Source: Krasilnikovia cinnamomea
Lineage (GTDB): Bacteria; Actinomycetota; Actinomycetes; Mycobacteriales; Micromonosporaceae
Direction: 5' to 3'
Assembly (NCBI RefSeq): GCF_004217545.1
Contig: NZ_SHKY01000001.1
Span: 4,650,001-4,714,000 of the forward strand
Length of the DNA stretch: 64,000 nucleotides
In this document: positions 49,865-58,036 of the stretch, piece after piece
How the letters are laid out: every line of letters starts with the position of its first letter
Position numbering within the stretch: the first letter of the stretch is position 1
Program-made: the position numbers and the translations under genes
Notes under the pieces: model-generated
What the model was told of the DNA's origin: nothing
Databases searched by the model: none
Seen by the model: the letters and a program-made list of their open reading frames with translations, nothing else

Positions 49865-51214
49865 ATGAGCCTTTCTGAGGACGATCTGCGCGCCGCCGTC
49901 GCGCGGGAGATGCCGGGCGTCCGTGCCGACCTGGAGCGGCTGGTCCGCATCCCCGGCATCGCCTTCGACGGCTTCGACCACAGCCACGTCGAGCGGTCCG
50001 CCGAGGCGGTCGCTGAGCTGCTGCGCGGATGCGGCCTCGACGTGCAGATCGTCCGCGGCGCGGGCCAACCCGCCGTGATCGGCCGCAAGGCCGCCCCGCC
50101 GGGCGCCCCCACGGTTCTGCTCTACGCGCACCACGACGTGCAGCCCGCCGGCGACCCGGCCCTGTGGCACAGCGACCCGTTCGAGCCCGTGGAACGCGAC
50201 GGGCGCCTGTACGGCCGTGGCGCCGCCGACGACAAGGCGGGCGTGATGGCGCACGTCGCGGCCCTGCGAGCGTACGGGGACGACCTGCCCGTGGGCGTCG
50301 TCGTGTTCGTGGAGGGCGAGGAGGAGTACGGCTCCGCCACCCTCGACGAACTGCTCGAAACGCACCGGGACCTGCTGCGCTCCGACGTCATCGTGATCGC
50401 CGACTCCGGCAACTGGGACGTCGGCGTCCCGGCGCTCACCACCTCCCTGCGCGGTCTGGTCACCTGCTTCGTCGAGGTGCGGACGCTGGCCAACGCCGTA
50501 CACAGTGGGATGTTCGGCGGTCCGGTGCCGGACGCGCTGACCGTGCTGGCGCGGCTCATCGCCACCCTGCACGACGACGACGGTGAGGTCGCGGTCGACG
50601 GCCTCGTCGGCCGCGAGGGCGCCTCGGTCGACTACCCGGAGGACCGGTTCCGGCACGAGGCCGGCATCGTCGACGGGGTCAGGCTGGTCGGGCACGGCAC
50701 GATCACCGACCGGATCTGGAACAAACCGGCCATCTCCGTCCTCGGCATCGACGCCCCCGGCACCGCGGTCGCGCCGAACGCGCTCGTCGCGTCGGCCAAG
50801 GCGAGTCTGAGCATCCGGGTGGCACCCGGCGACGACCCCCAGTCCGTGTACGCGGCGGTCCGCTCCCACCTGGAGAAGTACGTGCCGTGGGGCGCCCAGG
50901 TCAGCGTGACGCTGGAGGGCGACGGCGCGCCGTGCGTGATCGACGCGTCCGGTCCCGCCTATGACGCGGCCCGCGCCGCCTTCCGCGCCGCGTGGGACGG
51001 CACCGAACCGGTCGACATGGGGATGGGCGGCTCGATCCCGTTCATCGCCACGTTCCATGACCTGTTTCCGGACGCCGCGATTCTGGTGACCGGCGTCGAG
51101 GATCCGCATTCGGCGGCGCACGGCCCCAACGAGAGCCTGCATCTGGGCGAGTTCGCCCGGGTGTGCCTCGCCGAGGCCCTGCTGCTGCGCAACGTGGCGG
51201 CCCTGGCGCGCTGA
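49865..51214 (+). CDS. M20 family dipeptidase / metallopeptidase
   Basis: 449 residues. M20 pattern: YAHHDVQPAG (first His/Asp), GRGAADDKAGV (bridging Asp), EGEEEYGS (catalytic Glu pair), DSGNWDVG, HSGMFGG in the lid domain, and VEDPHSAAHGPNES as the last His ligand. Cytoplasmic di-zinc hydrolase of small peptides or N-acyl amino acids. The stop is 1 base from the start of the FAD monooxygenase gene, so the two are probably co-expressed, though no shared pathway is evident. Confidence 0.9.
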   Translation: MSLSEDDLRAAVAREMPGVRADLERLVRIPGIAFDGFDHSHVERSAEAVAELLRGCGLDVQIVRGAGQPAVIGRKAAPPGAPTVLLYAHHDVQPAGDPALWHSDPFEPVERDGRLYGRGAADDKAGVMAHVAALRAYGDDLPVGVVVFVEGEEEYGSATLDELLETHRDLLRSDVIVIADSGNWDVGVPALTTSLRGLVTCFVEVRTLANAVHSGMFGGPVPDALTVLARLIATLHDDDGEVAVDGLVGREGASVDYPEDRFRHEAGIVDGVRLVGHGTITDRIWNKPAISVLGIDAPGTAVAPNALVASAKASLSIRVAPGDDPQSVYAAVRSHLEKYVPWGAQVSVTLEGDGAPCVIDASGPAYDAARAAFRAAWDGTEPVDMGMGGSIPFIATFHDLFPDAAILVTGVEDPHSAAHGPNESLHLGEFARVCLAEALLLRNVAALAR

Positions 51215-51215
51215 C

Positions 51216-52709
51216 ATGGCCGAGCTGAGCTGCGACGTGCTCGTGGTCGGCGCCGGCCCCACCGGCTTGATGCTGGCGAACTGGCTGGTCAAGCTCGGTG
51301 TCCGGGTCGTCGTGGTGGACGGCAAGCCCGGGCCGACCCGCGAGTCCCGGGCGCTGGTCGTGCAGGCCCGCAGCCTGGAGATATACGACCAGCTGGGCCT
51401 CGGCGACACCGTCCTCGGGGCGGCCCAGCGGGCGGTCGCGCTGGCGCCCGGCTTCGGCGACCGGGTGTTCGGCCGGATCCCGCTCGGGGCGCTGGGGCAG
51501 GGCCTGACCCCGCATCCGTACCTGGAGATCCTGGAGCAGAGCCGAAACGAGCAGATCCTGTACGCCCACCTGCGCGAACTCGGCGGCGACGTGCGCTGGG
51601 GCGAGCGGCTCACCGCGCTGGCCGAACGCGACGGCGGGGTGGAGGCGACCGCCGGGGACACCACGATCCGGGCCCGGTTCTGTGTCGGCGCGGACGGCGC
51701 CAACTCGATCGTGCGCCGCGAGCGGGGCATCGAGTTCGAGGGGGTCACCAACCCGCACCTGTTCTACGTCATCGACGCGACCGCGGTGGGTGGGCTGGTC
51801 GAGGCCGCCGTCAACGTGCGCCCGGGCGGGGACGAGTTCCTCCTCGGCTTCCCGATGGCCGGGCGCGGCAACTGGCGGCTCATCGGGCTGGCCCGCGACA
51901 ACGACGGCGACGGCGAGGTGACCGAGCAGGACGCCCGGGACCGGATCAAGACCGGCTTCGCCGTCACGTACGGCGATTCGCGCTGGTTCGCCACGTACCG
52001 GGTGCACCACCGGGTCGCGGCGGCCTTCCGCGACGGGCCGTTCTTCCTGGCGGGCGACGCGGGCCACGTGCATTCACCGGTCGGTGGCCAGGGCATGAAC
52101 ACCGGCCTGCAGGACGCGCACAACCTGGCGTTCAAGCTGGCCGACGTGGTGCACGGCCGCGCCGGCGACGGCTGGCTGGACCGGTACGAGGCCGAGCGGC
52201 GCCCGGTGGCCCGCGTGCTGGTCGGCACGACGGACCGGCTGTTCGGCGCGATCACCTCCCAGCGGTTCGCGGCGCGTGCGCTGCGCCGGGCCGTGGTGCC
52301 GCTGCTGGCGCCGGTCGGTGTGCGCACCCTGCCGCAGGCGTCCGCCGGCTCCCGCCTCTTCGGGTATGTGGGCCAGCTGCGCGTCCATTACTGGATGGAC
52401 CCGGAGGCGAAGCGCCGCGCCGGAGGCCGCCGCGACCCGGTCGTGGGGCGGCGACTGCCGTGGGCGGGCGGCAACTTCGACGTGCTGCGCACATTGGAGT
52501 GGCAGGTGCATGCGTACGGCGGGGTCGACGCGGCCACACTGCCCGACCTGGGTCTGCCGGTGCACGTGTTTCCGGCGGCGCCGGGTACTCCGTTGCGTCC
52601 GGGGCGGCTGTATCTCGTCCGCCCGGACGGCTTCGTGGCCGCCGAGGCCGCACCCGAGACCGCGGAAGCGGCCTTCGCGGCCGCGCTGCCCCCACCATCC
52701 GCGCACTGA
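51216..52709 (+). CDS. FAD-dependent aromatic monooxygenase (PHBH fold)
   Basis: 497 residues. Rossmann loop VVGAGPTGLMLANWL near the N-terminus, VGADGANSIVRR (DG motif), and FLAGDAGHVHSPVGGQGMN (GD motif), all intact, then a thioredoxin-like C-terminal domain that ends without cysteines. Hydroxylates an aromatic substrate with NAD(P)H and oxygen. Members act in aromatic degradation, polyketide tailoring or rifamycin-type antibiotic inactivation; which applies here is not shown. Coupled to the M20 gene. Confidence 0.88.
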   Translation: MAELSCDVLVVGAGPTGLMLANWLVKLGVRVVVVDGKPGPTRESRALVVQARSLEIYDQLGLGDTVLGAAQRAVALAPGFGDRVFGRIPLGALGQGLTPHPYLEILEQSRNEQILYAHLRELGGDVRWGERLTALAERDGGVEATAGDTTIRARFCVGADGANSIVRRERGIEFEGVTNPHLFYVIDATAVGGLVEAAVNVRPGGDEFLLGFPMAGRGNWRLIGLARDNDGDGEVTEQDARDRIKTGFAVTYGDSRWFATYRVHHRVAAAFRDGPFFLAGDAGHVHSPVGGQGMNTGLQDAHNLAFKLADVVHGRAGDGWLDRYEAERRPVARVLVGTTDRLFGAITSQRFAARALRRAVVPLLAPVGVRTLPQASAGSRLFGYVGQLRVHYWMDPEAKRRAGGRRDPVVGRRLPWAGGNFDVLRTLEWQVHAYGGVDAATLPDLGLPVHVFPAAPGTPLRPGRLYLVRPDGFVAAEAAPETAEAAFAAALPPPSAH

Positions 52710-52851
52710 CCTTTCGGTGCTGCGCGCTCGACCGGCACGCCTGAGAGTCCACAACGCGCGGCGCGCACGTCCGGGGGGCGGGGTTTCCGCGCCCCGCCCG
52801 GTGATACCGGATCGGGTGAGGCCGGTGTGTCGCGACACCCGTCCTGATAGG

Positions 52852-52871
52852 ATTCGAACATGAGTTCGAAT
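52852..52871. promoter_or_regulatory. LexA (SOS) box over a start codon
   Basis: ATTCGAAC-ATGA-GTTCGAAT, a perfect 8-bp inverted repeat. The core TCGAAC-N4-GTTCGA (52854-52869) equals the mycobacterial/actinobacterial LexA consensus. The spacer contains the ATG of the next ORF. TGATAG at 52845-52850 may be the -10 box, which would give a nearly leaderless transcript. A second perfect palindrome, GTGTCGCGACAC, lies at 52827-52838. Confidence 0.85.
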
Positions 52872-53066
52872 GACGCGATCGCGCGGCTGCGTGCCGCGGT
52901 CAGCGCGCTGGGAGACGTCGACGTCTCCGCCTGGGACGACACCGCCCTCACGAACCACCTGCAGGAACTGTCCGCCGCTCTGTGCGAGGTCGACGCCCAG
53001 TTGAGTCGCCTCGCCGACGCCGTCCGCGCCCGCGGATTCCGGGTCGCCGAGCCGGTCGCCGCCTGA
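52860..53066 (+). CDS. Small SOS-fronted protein resembling the DUF222/13E12 N-terminus
   Basis: 68 residues. The helical sequence AIARLRAAVSALGDVDVSAW followed by ALCEVDAQLSRLADAVRARGF looks like the N-terminal helices of DUF222/HNH (13E12 repeat) proteins, which in mycobacteria are SOS-inducible. It ends before the HNH part, so it is either a truncated copy or a small free-standing protein. The start lies inside the LexA box. The ligase gene follows after 101 bases. Confidence 0.55.
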   Translation: MSSNDAIARLRAAVSALGDVDVSAWDDTALTNHLQELSAALCEVDAQLSRLADAVRARGFRVAEPVAA

Positions 53067-53167
53067 GCGGTGTCGCCCTGCGTGGCGGGCCGGGTGCCGA
53101 CGGCTGCACGGGGGAGCCAGTCGTGACCTGGCCCGGAATGTCGGAGGTGGCTGCCAGGATGATTTCC

Positions 53168-54721
53168 GTGCGGTTTTCGGATCTGGCAGCCACCTCGGCC
53201 GCCGTCGCTGCCACCTCGGGCCGCAAGGCCAAGGTCGACCTGCTGGCCGCGGCCCTGCGTCGCCTCGACCCCGATGAGCTCGCCGCCGGTTCGGCCTACC
53301 TGGCGGGTGAGCTGCGTCAGCGTCAGACCGGCGTGGGCTATGCGAGCCTGCGTGACCGCCCGCCGCCCGCGGCCGAGCCGAGCCTCACGGTGGCTGAGGT
53401 CGACGCCGCCATCGCGGAGCTCGCGGTGGTCTCCGGCGCGGGTTCGCAGGCCCGCCGTCGCGAGCTGCTGGGCGCCCTGTTCGCCGCGGCCACGGCCGAC
53501 GAGCAACGGCTGCTCGTCGGGCTGTTCGGTGGCGAGCTGCGCCAGGGGGCGCAGGCCGGGTTGCTGGCCGACGCGATCGCCCGGGCCGCGGAGGTACCAC
53601 CGACCGCGGTGCGCCGGGCGCTGCTGCTCTGCGGCGACCTCAAGCAGGTCGCGGTCGCGGCGCTCACCGGTGGCGCCCCCGCCCTGGCCGCGATCCATCT
53701 GCGGGTGGGCACCCCGCTGAGCCCCATGCTGGCCAGCAGCGCCCCGGACGTCTCCGCGGCCCTGCTGGCGACCGGCGCACCGGCGACGGTGGACGTGAAG
53801 CTGGACGGCATCCGCATCCAGGTCCACCGCTCGGGCGACGAGGTCGCGGTCTTCACCCGCAGCCTCGACGACATCACCCCACGGCTGCCCGGGGTCGTGG
53901 CGGCGGTGCGCGCGCTGCCGCTGCGGGAGGTGGTTCTGGACGGCGAGGCGATGGCCCTCGACGCGCAGGGCCGTCCCCGGCCGTTCCAGGAGACGTCGAG
54001 CCGGGCCGCGACCCGAGGTGCCCGCGGCGCCTCCCGACCCTCGACCGAGCCCGCGCTCGCCCCGTACTTCTTCGATGTGCTGCATCTCGACGGCGTGGAT
54101 CTGCTCGACGAGCCGGGGCGGCAGCGGTGGGCGGCCCTGGCCGACGCGGTGCCCGCCGAGCTGATCGTCGGACGGCGCACGGTGGAGACCGACGAGCAGG
54201 GCCTGGAGGCGTTCGCGGCGTCCCTCGCCGCCGGTCAGGAGGGGATCGTGGTCAAGGCCCCCGACGCGCCGTACGACGTGGGCCGCCGCGGCTCCGCGTG
54301 GGTGAAGGTGAAACCGCGGCACACCCTCGACCTGGTCGTGCTCGCGGTGGAACGGGGCCACGGGCGGCGCCAGGGCTGGCTGTCCAACCTGCACCTGGGC
54401 GCCCGGGACCCGCGCTCGGGCGGCTTCGTGATGCTCGGCAAGACGTTCAAGGGCCTCACCGACGAGCTGTTGCGCTGGCAGACCGCACGGTTCACCGAGC
54501 TGGCCGTGGAGGATTCCGGCTGGGTCGTTACGGTCCGTCCCGAACAGGTGGTGGAGATCGCGTTCGACGGGGTGCAGGCGTCGCCGCGCTATCCGGGCGG
54601 GGTGGCGTTGCGCTTCGCCCGGGTGCTGCGCTACCGCGACGACAAGCGGGCCGAGGAGGCCGACACCATCGACATGGTGCGCGAGATCGGGGGCTACAGC
54701 GCTGCCAGCGACCGTACGTAG
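53168..54721 (+). CDS. ligB: ATP-dependent DNA ligase (LigB type)
   Basis: 517 residues from GTG 53168 (AGGA eight bases upstream); ATG 53159 is close. N-terminal ligase domain VRFSDLAATSAAVAAT, adenylation Lys211 in VKLDG (motif I), DGEAMALD (motif III), PYFFDVLHLDG, EGIVVKAPD (motif IV) and WVKVKP (motif V), then an OB domain. Seals nicks with ATP. Not needed for replication when NAD-dependent LigA is present, as is usual in actinomycetes; the SOS box upstream suggests use in damage repair. Confidence 0.92.
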   Translation: MRFSDLAATSAAVAATSGRKAKVDLLAAALRRLDPDELAAGSAYLAGELRQRQTGVGYASLRDRPPPAAEPSLTVAEVDAAIAELAVVSGAGSQARRRELLGALFAAATADEQRLLVGLFGGELRQGAQAGLLADAIARAAEVPPTAVRRALLLCGDLKQVAVAALTGGAPALAAIHLRVGTPLSPMLASSAPDVSAALLATGAPATVDVKLDGIRIQVHRSGDEVAVFTRSLDDITPRLPGVVAAVRALPLREVVLDGEAMALDAQGRPRPFQETSSRAATRGARGASRPSTEPALAPYFFDVLHLDGVDLLDEPGRQRWAALADAVPAELIVGRRTVETDEQGLEAFAASLAAGQEGIVVKAPDAPYDVGRRGSAWVKVKPRHTLDLVVLAVERGHGRRQGWLSNLHLGARDPRSGGFVMLGKTFKGLTDELLRWQTARFTELAVEDSGWVVTVRPEQVVEIAFDGVQASPRYPGGVALRFARVLRYRDDKRAEEADTIDMVREIGGYSAASDRT

Positions 54722-55152
54722 TTGACCTGTTGGTGGACGAAGGACACCTGGTCCTGGTGGGTGACCGGGATGCGCGAGACGTACTGGCGTGGCCCGTTGG
54801 TCACCGTCACCTGCACGGTGCCGCGCGGCACGGTCTGCTTGACCAGCAGGAACAGCAGGCTGAACACGGTCAGCACGCAGAATCCGACGATGGCCGCGAC
54901 GATCGCCCAGGTCGGGATCTTCTGCTCGTGGTGCCAGTAGTCGTTGACCTGCCACGTCGAGCCCGCCAGCGGGATGTCCCCGGCGGGGGTGTGCACGACG
55001 GTCGACGTGACGGCGAGGTCACCGATCTGCACGACGACCGGCCCCGGGGCGGCGGGCGACGCGGGAACCAGCGGCGCGGTCGGTCCGCTCGAGGGGTCCT
55101 GACCTGCGTTCCAGGGGTCCTGACCGGGCGGGAAGTCCGGGGTGGAGGTCAC
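54694..55152 (-). CDS. Membrane protein with C-terminal outer domain, unknown
   Basis: 152 residues from GTG 55152. Pro-rich start, one transmembrane helix (about 82-104, WAIVAAIVGFCVLTVFSLLFLLV), then a short outside domain VTVTNGPRQYVSRIPVTHQDQVSFVHQQVNYVRSLAAL. Similar proteins with a YWHHEQKIPTWAIV-like lead are common in actinomycetes. Its 3' end overlaps the ligase 3' end by 28 bases (convergent). The function is unknown. Confidence 0.7.
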   Translation of the reverse strand: MTSTPDFPPGQDPWNAGQDPSSGPTAPLVPASPAAPGPVVVQIGDLAVTSTVVHTPAGDIPLAGSTWQVNDYWHHEQKIPTWAIVAAIVGFCVLTVFSLLFLLVKQTVPRGTVQVTVTNGPRQYVSRIPVTHQDQVSFVHQQVNYVRSLAAL

Positions 55153-55174
55153 GCTCGCACCTTAGCCGGATCGC

Positions 55175-56077
55175 CTAGGTCGCGGCTTGGCGCCGGTCGT
55201 GTTCCTCGGCCCGGTCCCCAGCGACCGCGGCCCGACGGTCGTGGTCCTCGACCCGGTCCCCAGCGACCGCGGTCCGGCGCTGGTCGGCCGCCGCGATCCG
55301 ATCCTGCGGGCGCGGGCTGCCGTCCGTCTCGCCGCGCGCCTCCTTGCGCGCCTGCCAGCCGTACGCGAGCAGCGCCATCACGGCGAATATCCACCACTGG
55401 ACCGCGTACCCGCCGTTCTGCCACGCGTCCTCGTGCTGGATGGGGATCCGGGAGAAGGCCCCGTCCACCGGCGGCGTCTGCTCCGTCAGCAGGACGTACG
55501 CCCCGTACACGGGAAAGGGCAGTTCCCCCGCCAGCCGGGGCACCGAGATGCGCCGGGTGTGCAGGCGTCCGTCGCGGCGTTCCACCGGTGTGCCGCGGCT
55601 CTCCGACCGGTGCACCTGGCCGACCACCGTGACCGGTCCGGCCGGGGCGGGCGGGACGGTCGGCGCGGCGATGGCGCCGCCGGGGGCGGGCGGGATCCAC
55701 CCACGGTCCACCAGCACCGCCGTGCCGTCGGCGAGCACCAGCGGGGTGACGATCTCGAAGCCCACCTCGCCGTCGACGGTGCGCCCGCGCGCCTGGATCT
55801 CGTGGGCCGGGTCGTAACGGCCGGTGACGGTCACCTTCGTCCAGGCGAGATCCTCGCTGGGCGCCGGACCGGGGACGCCGGTCGTGGTGGGCCGGGCCAG
55901 TACGGAGGTGAGCGGCACCGGCGCGGCGGAGTCGGCGGCATCGATGCGAGCGTTGATCGCGCTGCGCTCGTGGTACCGGTGCAACTGCCAGTTGCCGAGG
56001 AAGACCATCACCACCGCGGCGGCGACGCTCAGCGCCGCGGCGGCCAGCCAGCGTGGCGTCAGCAGGAACCGGTACAC
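55175..56077 (-). CDS. SURF1 family protein
   Basis: 300 residues from GTG 56077. First helix about 12-31 (AAAALSVAAAVVMVFLGNWQ) and last helix about 222-240 (YAVQWWIFAVMALLAYGW) embrace a periplasmic-side domain with GRYDP, VLVDRGWIPP and HEDAWQNGGYAVQWW, as in the family. SURF1 helps insert heme a into cytochrome aa3 oxidase. The Arg/Glu/Asp-rich tail holds two 14-residue repeats (see repeat). No oxidase genes are adjacent. Confidence 0.9.
   Translation of the reverse strand: MYRFLLTPRWLAAAALSVAAAVVMVFLGNWQLHRYHERSAINARIDAADSAAPVPLTSVLARPTTTGVPGPAPSEDLAWTKVTVTGRYDPAHEIQARGRTVDGEVGFEIVTPLVLADGTAVLVDRGWIPPAPGGAIAAPTVPPAPAGPVTVVGQVHRSESRGTPVERRDGRLHTRRISVPRLAGELPFPVYGAYVLLTEQTPPVDGAFSRIPIQHEDAWQNGGYAVQWWIFAVMALLAYGWQARKEARGETDGSPRPQDRIAAADQRRTAVAGDRVEDHDRRAAVAGDRAEEHDRRQAAT
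55187..55270 (-). repeat. Two tandem 42-bp repeats in the SURF1 tail
   Basis: Two in-frame units (55229-55270 and 55187-55228) encode AVAGDRVEDHDRRA and AVAGDRAEEHDRRQ. They extend the cytoplasmic tail and look recent. Confidence 0.85.
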
Positions 56078-56102
56078 GCTCCGAGGCTACCGGGCGCCCC
56101 AG

Positions 56103-56150
56103 CCAGGTCGCGCCCCAGCCAGGGCAGGCCCACTTCGGCGACGACCGGCC
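56103..56150 (-). repeat. Inverted partial copy of the cobB amidotransferase segment
   Basis: On the minus strand this stretch reads GGCCGGTCGTCGCCGAAGTG followed by GGCCTGCCCTGGCTGGGGCG and CGACCTGG. Apart from a three-base gap and a few changes, it equals the + strand at 57458-57508 in cobB (PVVAEGVGLPWLGRDL). The copy encodes PVVAEVGLPWLGRDL but belongs to no gene. It lies between SURF1 and cobB. Confidence 0.8.
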
Positions 56151-56304
56151 CCTGCCGGGGTGCGCCGCAGCGTTCGTCGAGGCCCGGGGTGAGCGGCGCG
56201 GCGGCCCTGGCGAGCGGCGCCGGAGGCGGGCGGCGGGTAGGGTGCGAACGCCGGCGGTCACTAGCACGTCGCCGCCGAAACCGTAATCCTCGGGAGAGCC
56301 ATTG

Positions 56305-57963
56305 ATGACCGCCCAGCCGCGCCTGGTCGTGAGCGCCCCCTCGTCCGGGCATGGGAAGACGGCGATCGCCGTCGGGCTGCTGGCGGCCGTGGCGGCCCGC
56401 GGCCTGCCCGCGGCGGGATTCAAGGTGGGCCCGGATCACACCGACGCCGCGTACCTCGGTCTGGCGGCCGGGCGGACCGGGCGCAACCTGGACCCGCGCC
56501 TGGTCGGCGCGCATCTGGTGGCGCCGCTGTTCGCGCACGGCGCGGCCGGTGCCCACCTCGCCGTGATCGAGGGCGCGATGGGGCTGTTCGACAGCCTCAC
56601 GGGCCAACCCGAGATCGACGGTACGGCGGCCGTCGCGGCGGCCCTGCGCGCCCCCGTGGTGCTCGTCGTGGACGTGGCGGCGATGGGGAATTCGATCGCC
56701 GCGCTGGTGCACGGCTTCCGGATGTTCGACGAGATGGTGCACCTCGGCGGTGTGATCCTGAACCGGGTCGCCTCGCCACGCCACGAGCAGATCCTGCGGA
56801 CCGCGCTGGACGACATCGGCATGCCGGTGCTGGGCGCGCTGCGCCGTGGCGACCTGCCGGCGGTGCTGCCCGCGCGGGCGCAGGGACCGGTGCCGGTGGC
56901 TCACCGCTCGGTCGACGCCGCCCGGGCCGTGCGCCGCCTCGGCGAGGCCGTCAGCGCGGCCCTGGACGTGGATCGGCTGCTGGCCCTCGCCGGTTCGGCA
57001 CCCGCGCTGCCGGGCCCGGTCTGGTCACCGCGGGAAGCCCTGGCCACCTCCGTCCCCGCGTGGTCGCCCGGGGACCCGGTCCCCGCGTGGTCGCCCGGTG
57101 ACGCGGTTCCCGGGTGGTCCGGCGGTGAGCACGGGCCCGCCTGGACATCGGGGGATTCGGTCCCCGCGTGGTCGTCAGGTGAGGACGCCGGCGCGGAGCG
57201 GTCCCCGGCCAGGGACGGCCGCCCGGTGATCGCGCTGGCGGGTGGGGCGGGCGCCCCGTACACGTATGTGGAGAACGCTGAGCTGCTCACGGCCGCGGGA
57301 GCGGACGTGGCGGTCTTCGACCCGCTGCGGGACGAGGCGCTGCCCGCCGGGGTCCGGGGCCTGATGATCGGTGCCGCCCTGCCCGAGGCGTTCGCGGAGG
57401 AGCTGTCCGCCAACCGGCGGCTGTGCAACCTGGTCGCCCGGTTCGCGCACGAGGGCTGGCCGGTCGTCGCGGAGGGGGTGGGCCTGCCCTGGCTGGGGCG
57501 TGACCTGGACGGCCGCCAGATGTGCGGGGTGCTCGACGCGTCGGCGACGACGGCCGAGCAGACCGTGGCCGGGTACCGGGACGCGACCGCGCCGACCGCG
57601 TCGGTGCTGGCCCCGGCGGGCGCCCGGATCACGGGGTACAAGCAGCACCGTGCGGTCGTGACGCCGCGGTCGGGCCAGGCCGCTGCCTGGACCTGGGCGG
57701 GCGGCAGCCCCGAGGGCTTCGTGTGGCGCCAGGTGCATGCGTCGCAGCTCGGCCTGCACTGGGCCGCCGCGCCCGAGATCGCCCGCCGAATGGTGGCGGC
57801 GGCACAGTCGGGGCCGCCCGCGACGGCGGCGCCCGTGGCGGGCAATGCGATCCCGCCGCAGGCGGCCGCGCCACACGCGATGGTCACCCCCGGTACGGCG
57901 GGGCGCGCCGTGGTGCCGGACATCGAGGGCGACACGGTGGATGTGGCCGGCCCCTCCGCCTGA
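56305..57963 (+). CDS. cobB: Cobyrinate/hydrogenobyrinate a,c-diamide synthase with altered amidotransferase site
   Basis: 552 residues from ATG 56305 (GGGAGAG seven bases upstream). The N-terminal synthetase part is normal: SAPSSGHGKTAIAVGLL, FKVGPDHTDAAY, IEGAMGLFDS, VVLVVDVAAMGNSIAA, GVILNRVAS. Residues 250-294 are five nine-residue repeats (VPAWSPGDP type). In the glutaminase part the invariant Cys of AECGG is replaced: A389-E390-G391-V392-G393, and PGGxPE reads IGAALPE; the His region VHASQLGLHW remains. The enzyme normally amidates ring carboxyls a and c using glutamine. Here glutamine hydrolysis should fail. Confidence 0.88.
   Translation: MTAQPRLVVSAPSSGHGKTAIAVGLLAAVAARGLPAAGFKVGPDHTDAAYLGLAAGRTGRNLDPRLVGAHLVAPLFAHGAAGAHLAVIEGAMGLFDSLTGQPEIDGTAAVAAALRAPVVLVVDVAAMGNSIAALVHGFRMFDEMVHLGGVILNRVASPRHEQILRTALDDIGMPVLGALRRGDLPAVLPARAQGPVPVAHRSVDAARAVRRLGEAVSAALDVDRLLALAGSAPALPGPVWSPREALATSVPAWSPGDPVPAWSPGDAVPGWSGGEHGPAWTSGDSVPAWSSGEDAGAERSPARDGRPVIALAGGAGAPYTYVENAELLTAAGADVAVFDPLRDEALPAGVRGLMIGAALPEAFAEELSANRRLCNLVARFAHEGWPVVAEGVGLPWLGRDLDGRQMCGVLDASATTAEQTVAGYRDATAPTASVLAPAGARITGYKQHRAVVTPRSGQAAAWTWAGGSPEGFVWRQVHASQLGLHWAAAPEIARRMVAAAQSGPPATAAPVAGNAIPPQAAAPHAMVTPGTAGRAVVPDIEGDTVDVAGPSA
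57052..57186 (+). repeat. Five 27-bp repeats in cobB between its two domains
   Basis: Units encode VPAWSPGDP, VPAWSPGDA, VPGWSGGEH, GPAWTSGDS and VPAWSSGED. The DNA is more diverged between copies than the cobD repeats. They lengthen the linker between the synthetase and amidotransferase domains. Confidence 0.85.
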
Positions 57964-58036
57964 GGGAGCGGATGTCGGGGGGTTTCCGTAACGTGAGGGG
58001 CCACAGCAGCGTCGCGGTGACCGGAGGAGGACGATC

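Noticed and set aside
52850..52871. Partial match of GGATTCGAAC to a tRNA T-loop, hence a possible att site
   Set aside because: The match to the tRNA-Arg T arm is only 10 bases and is better explained by the LexA box.
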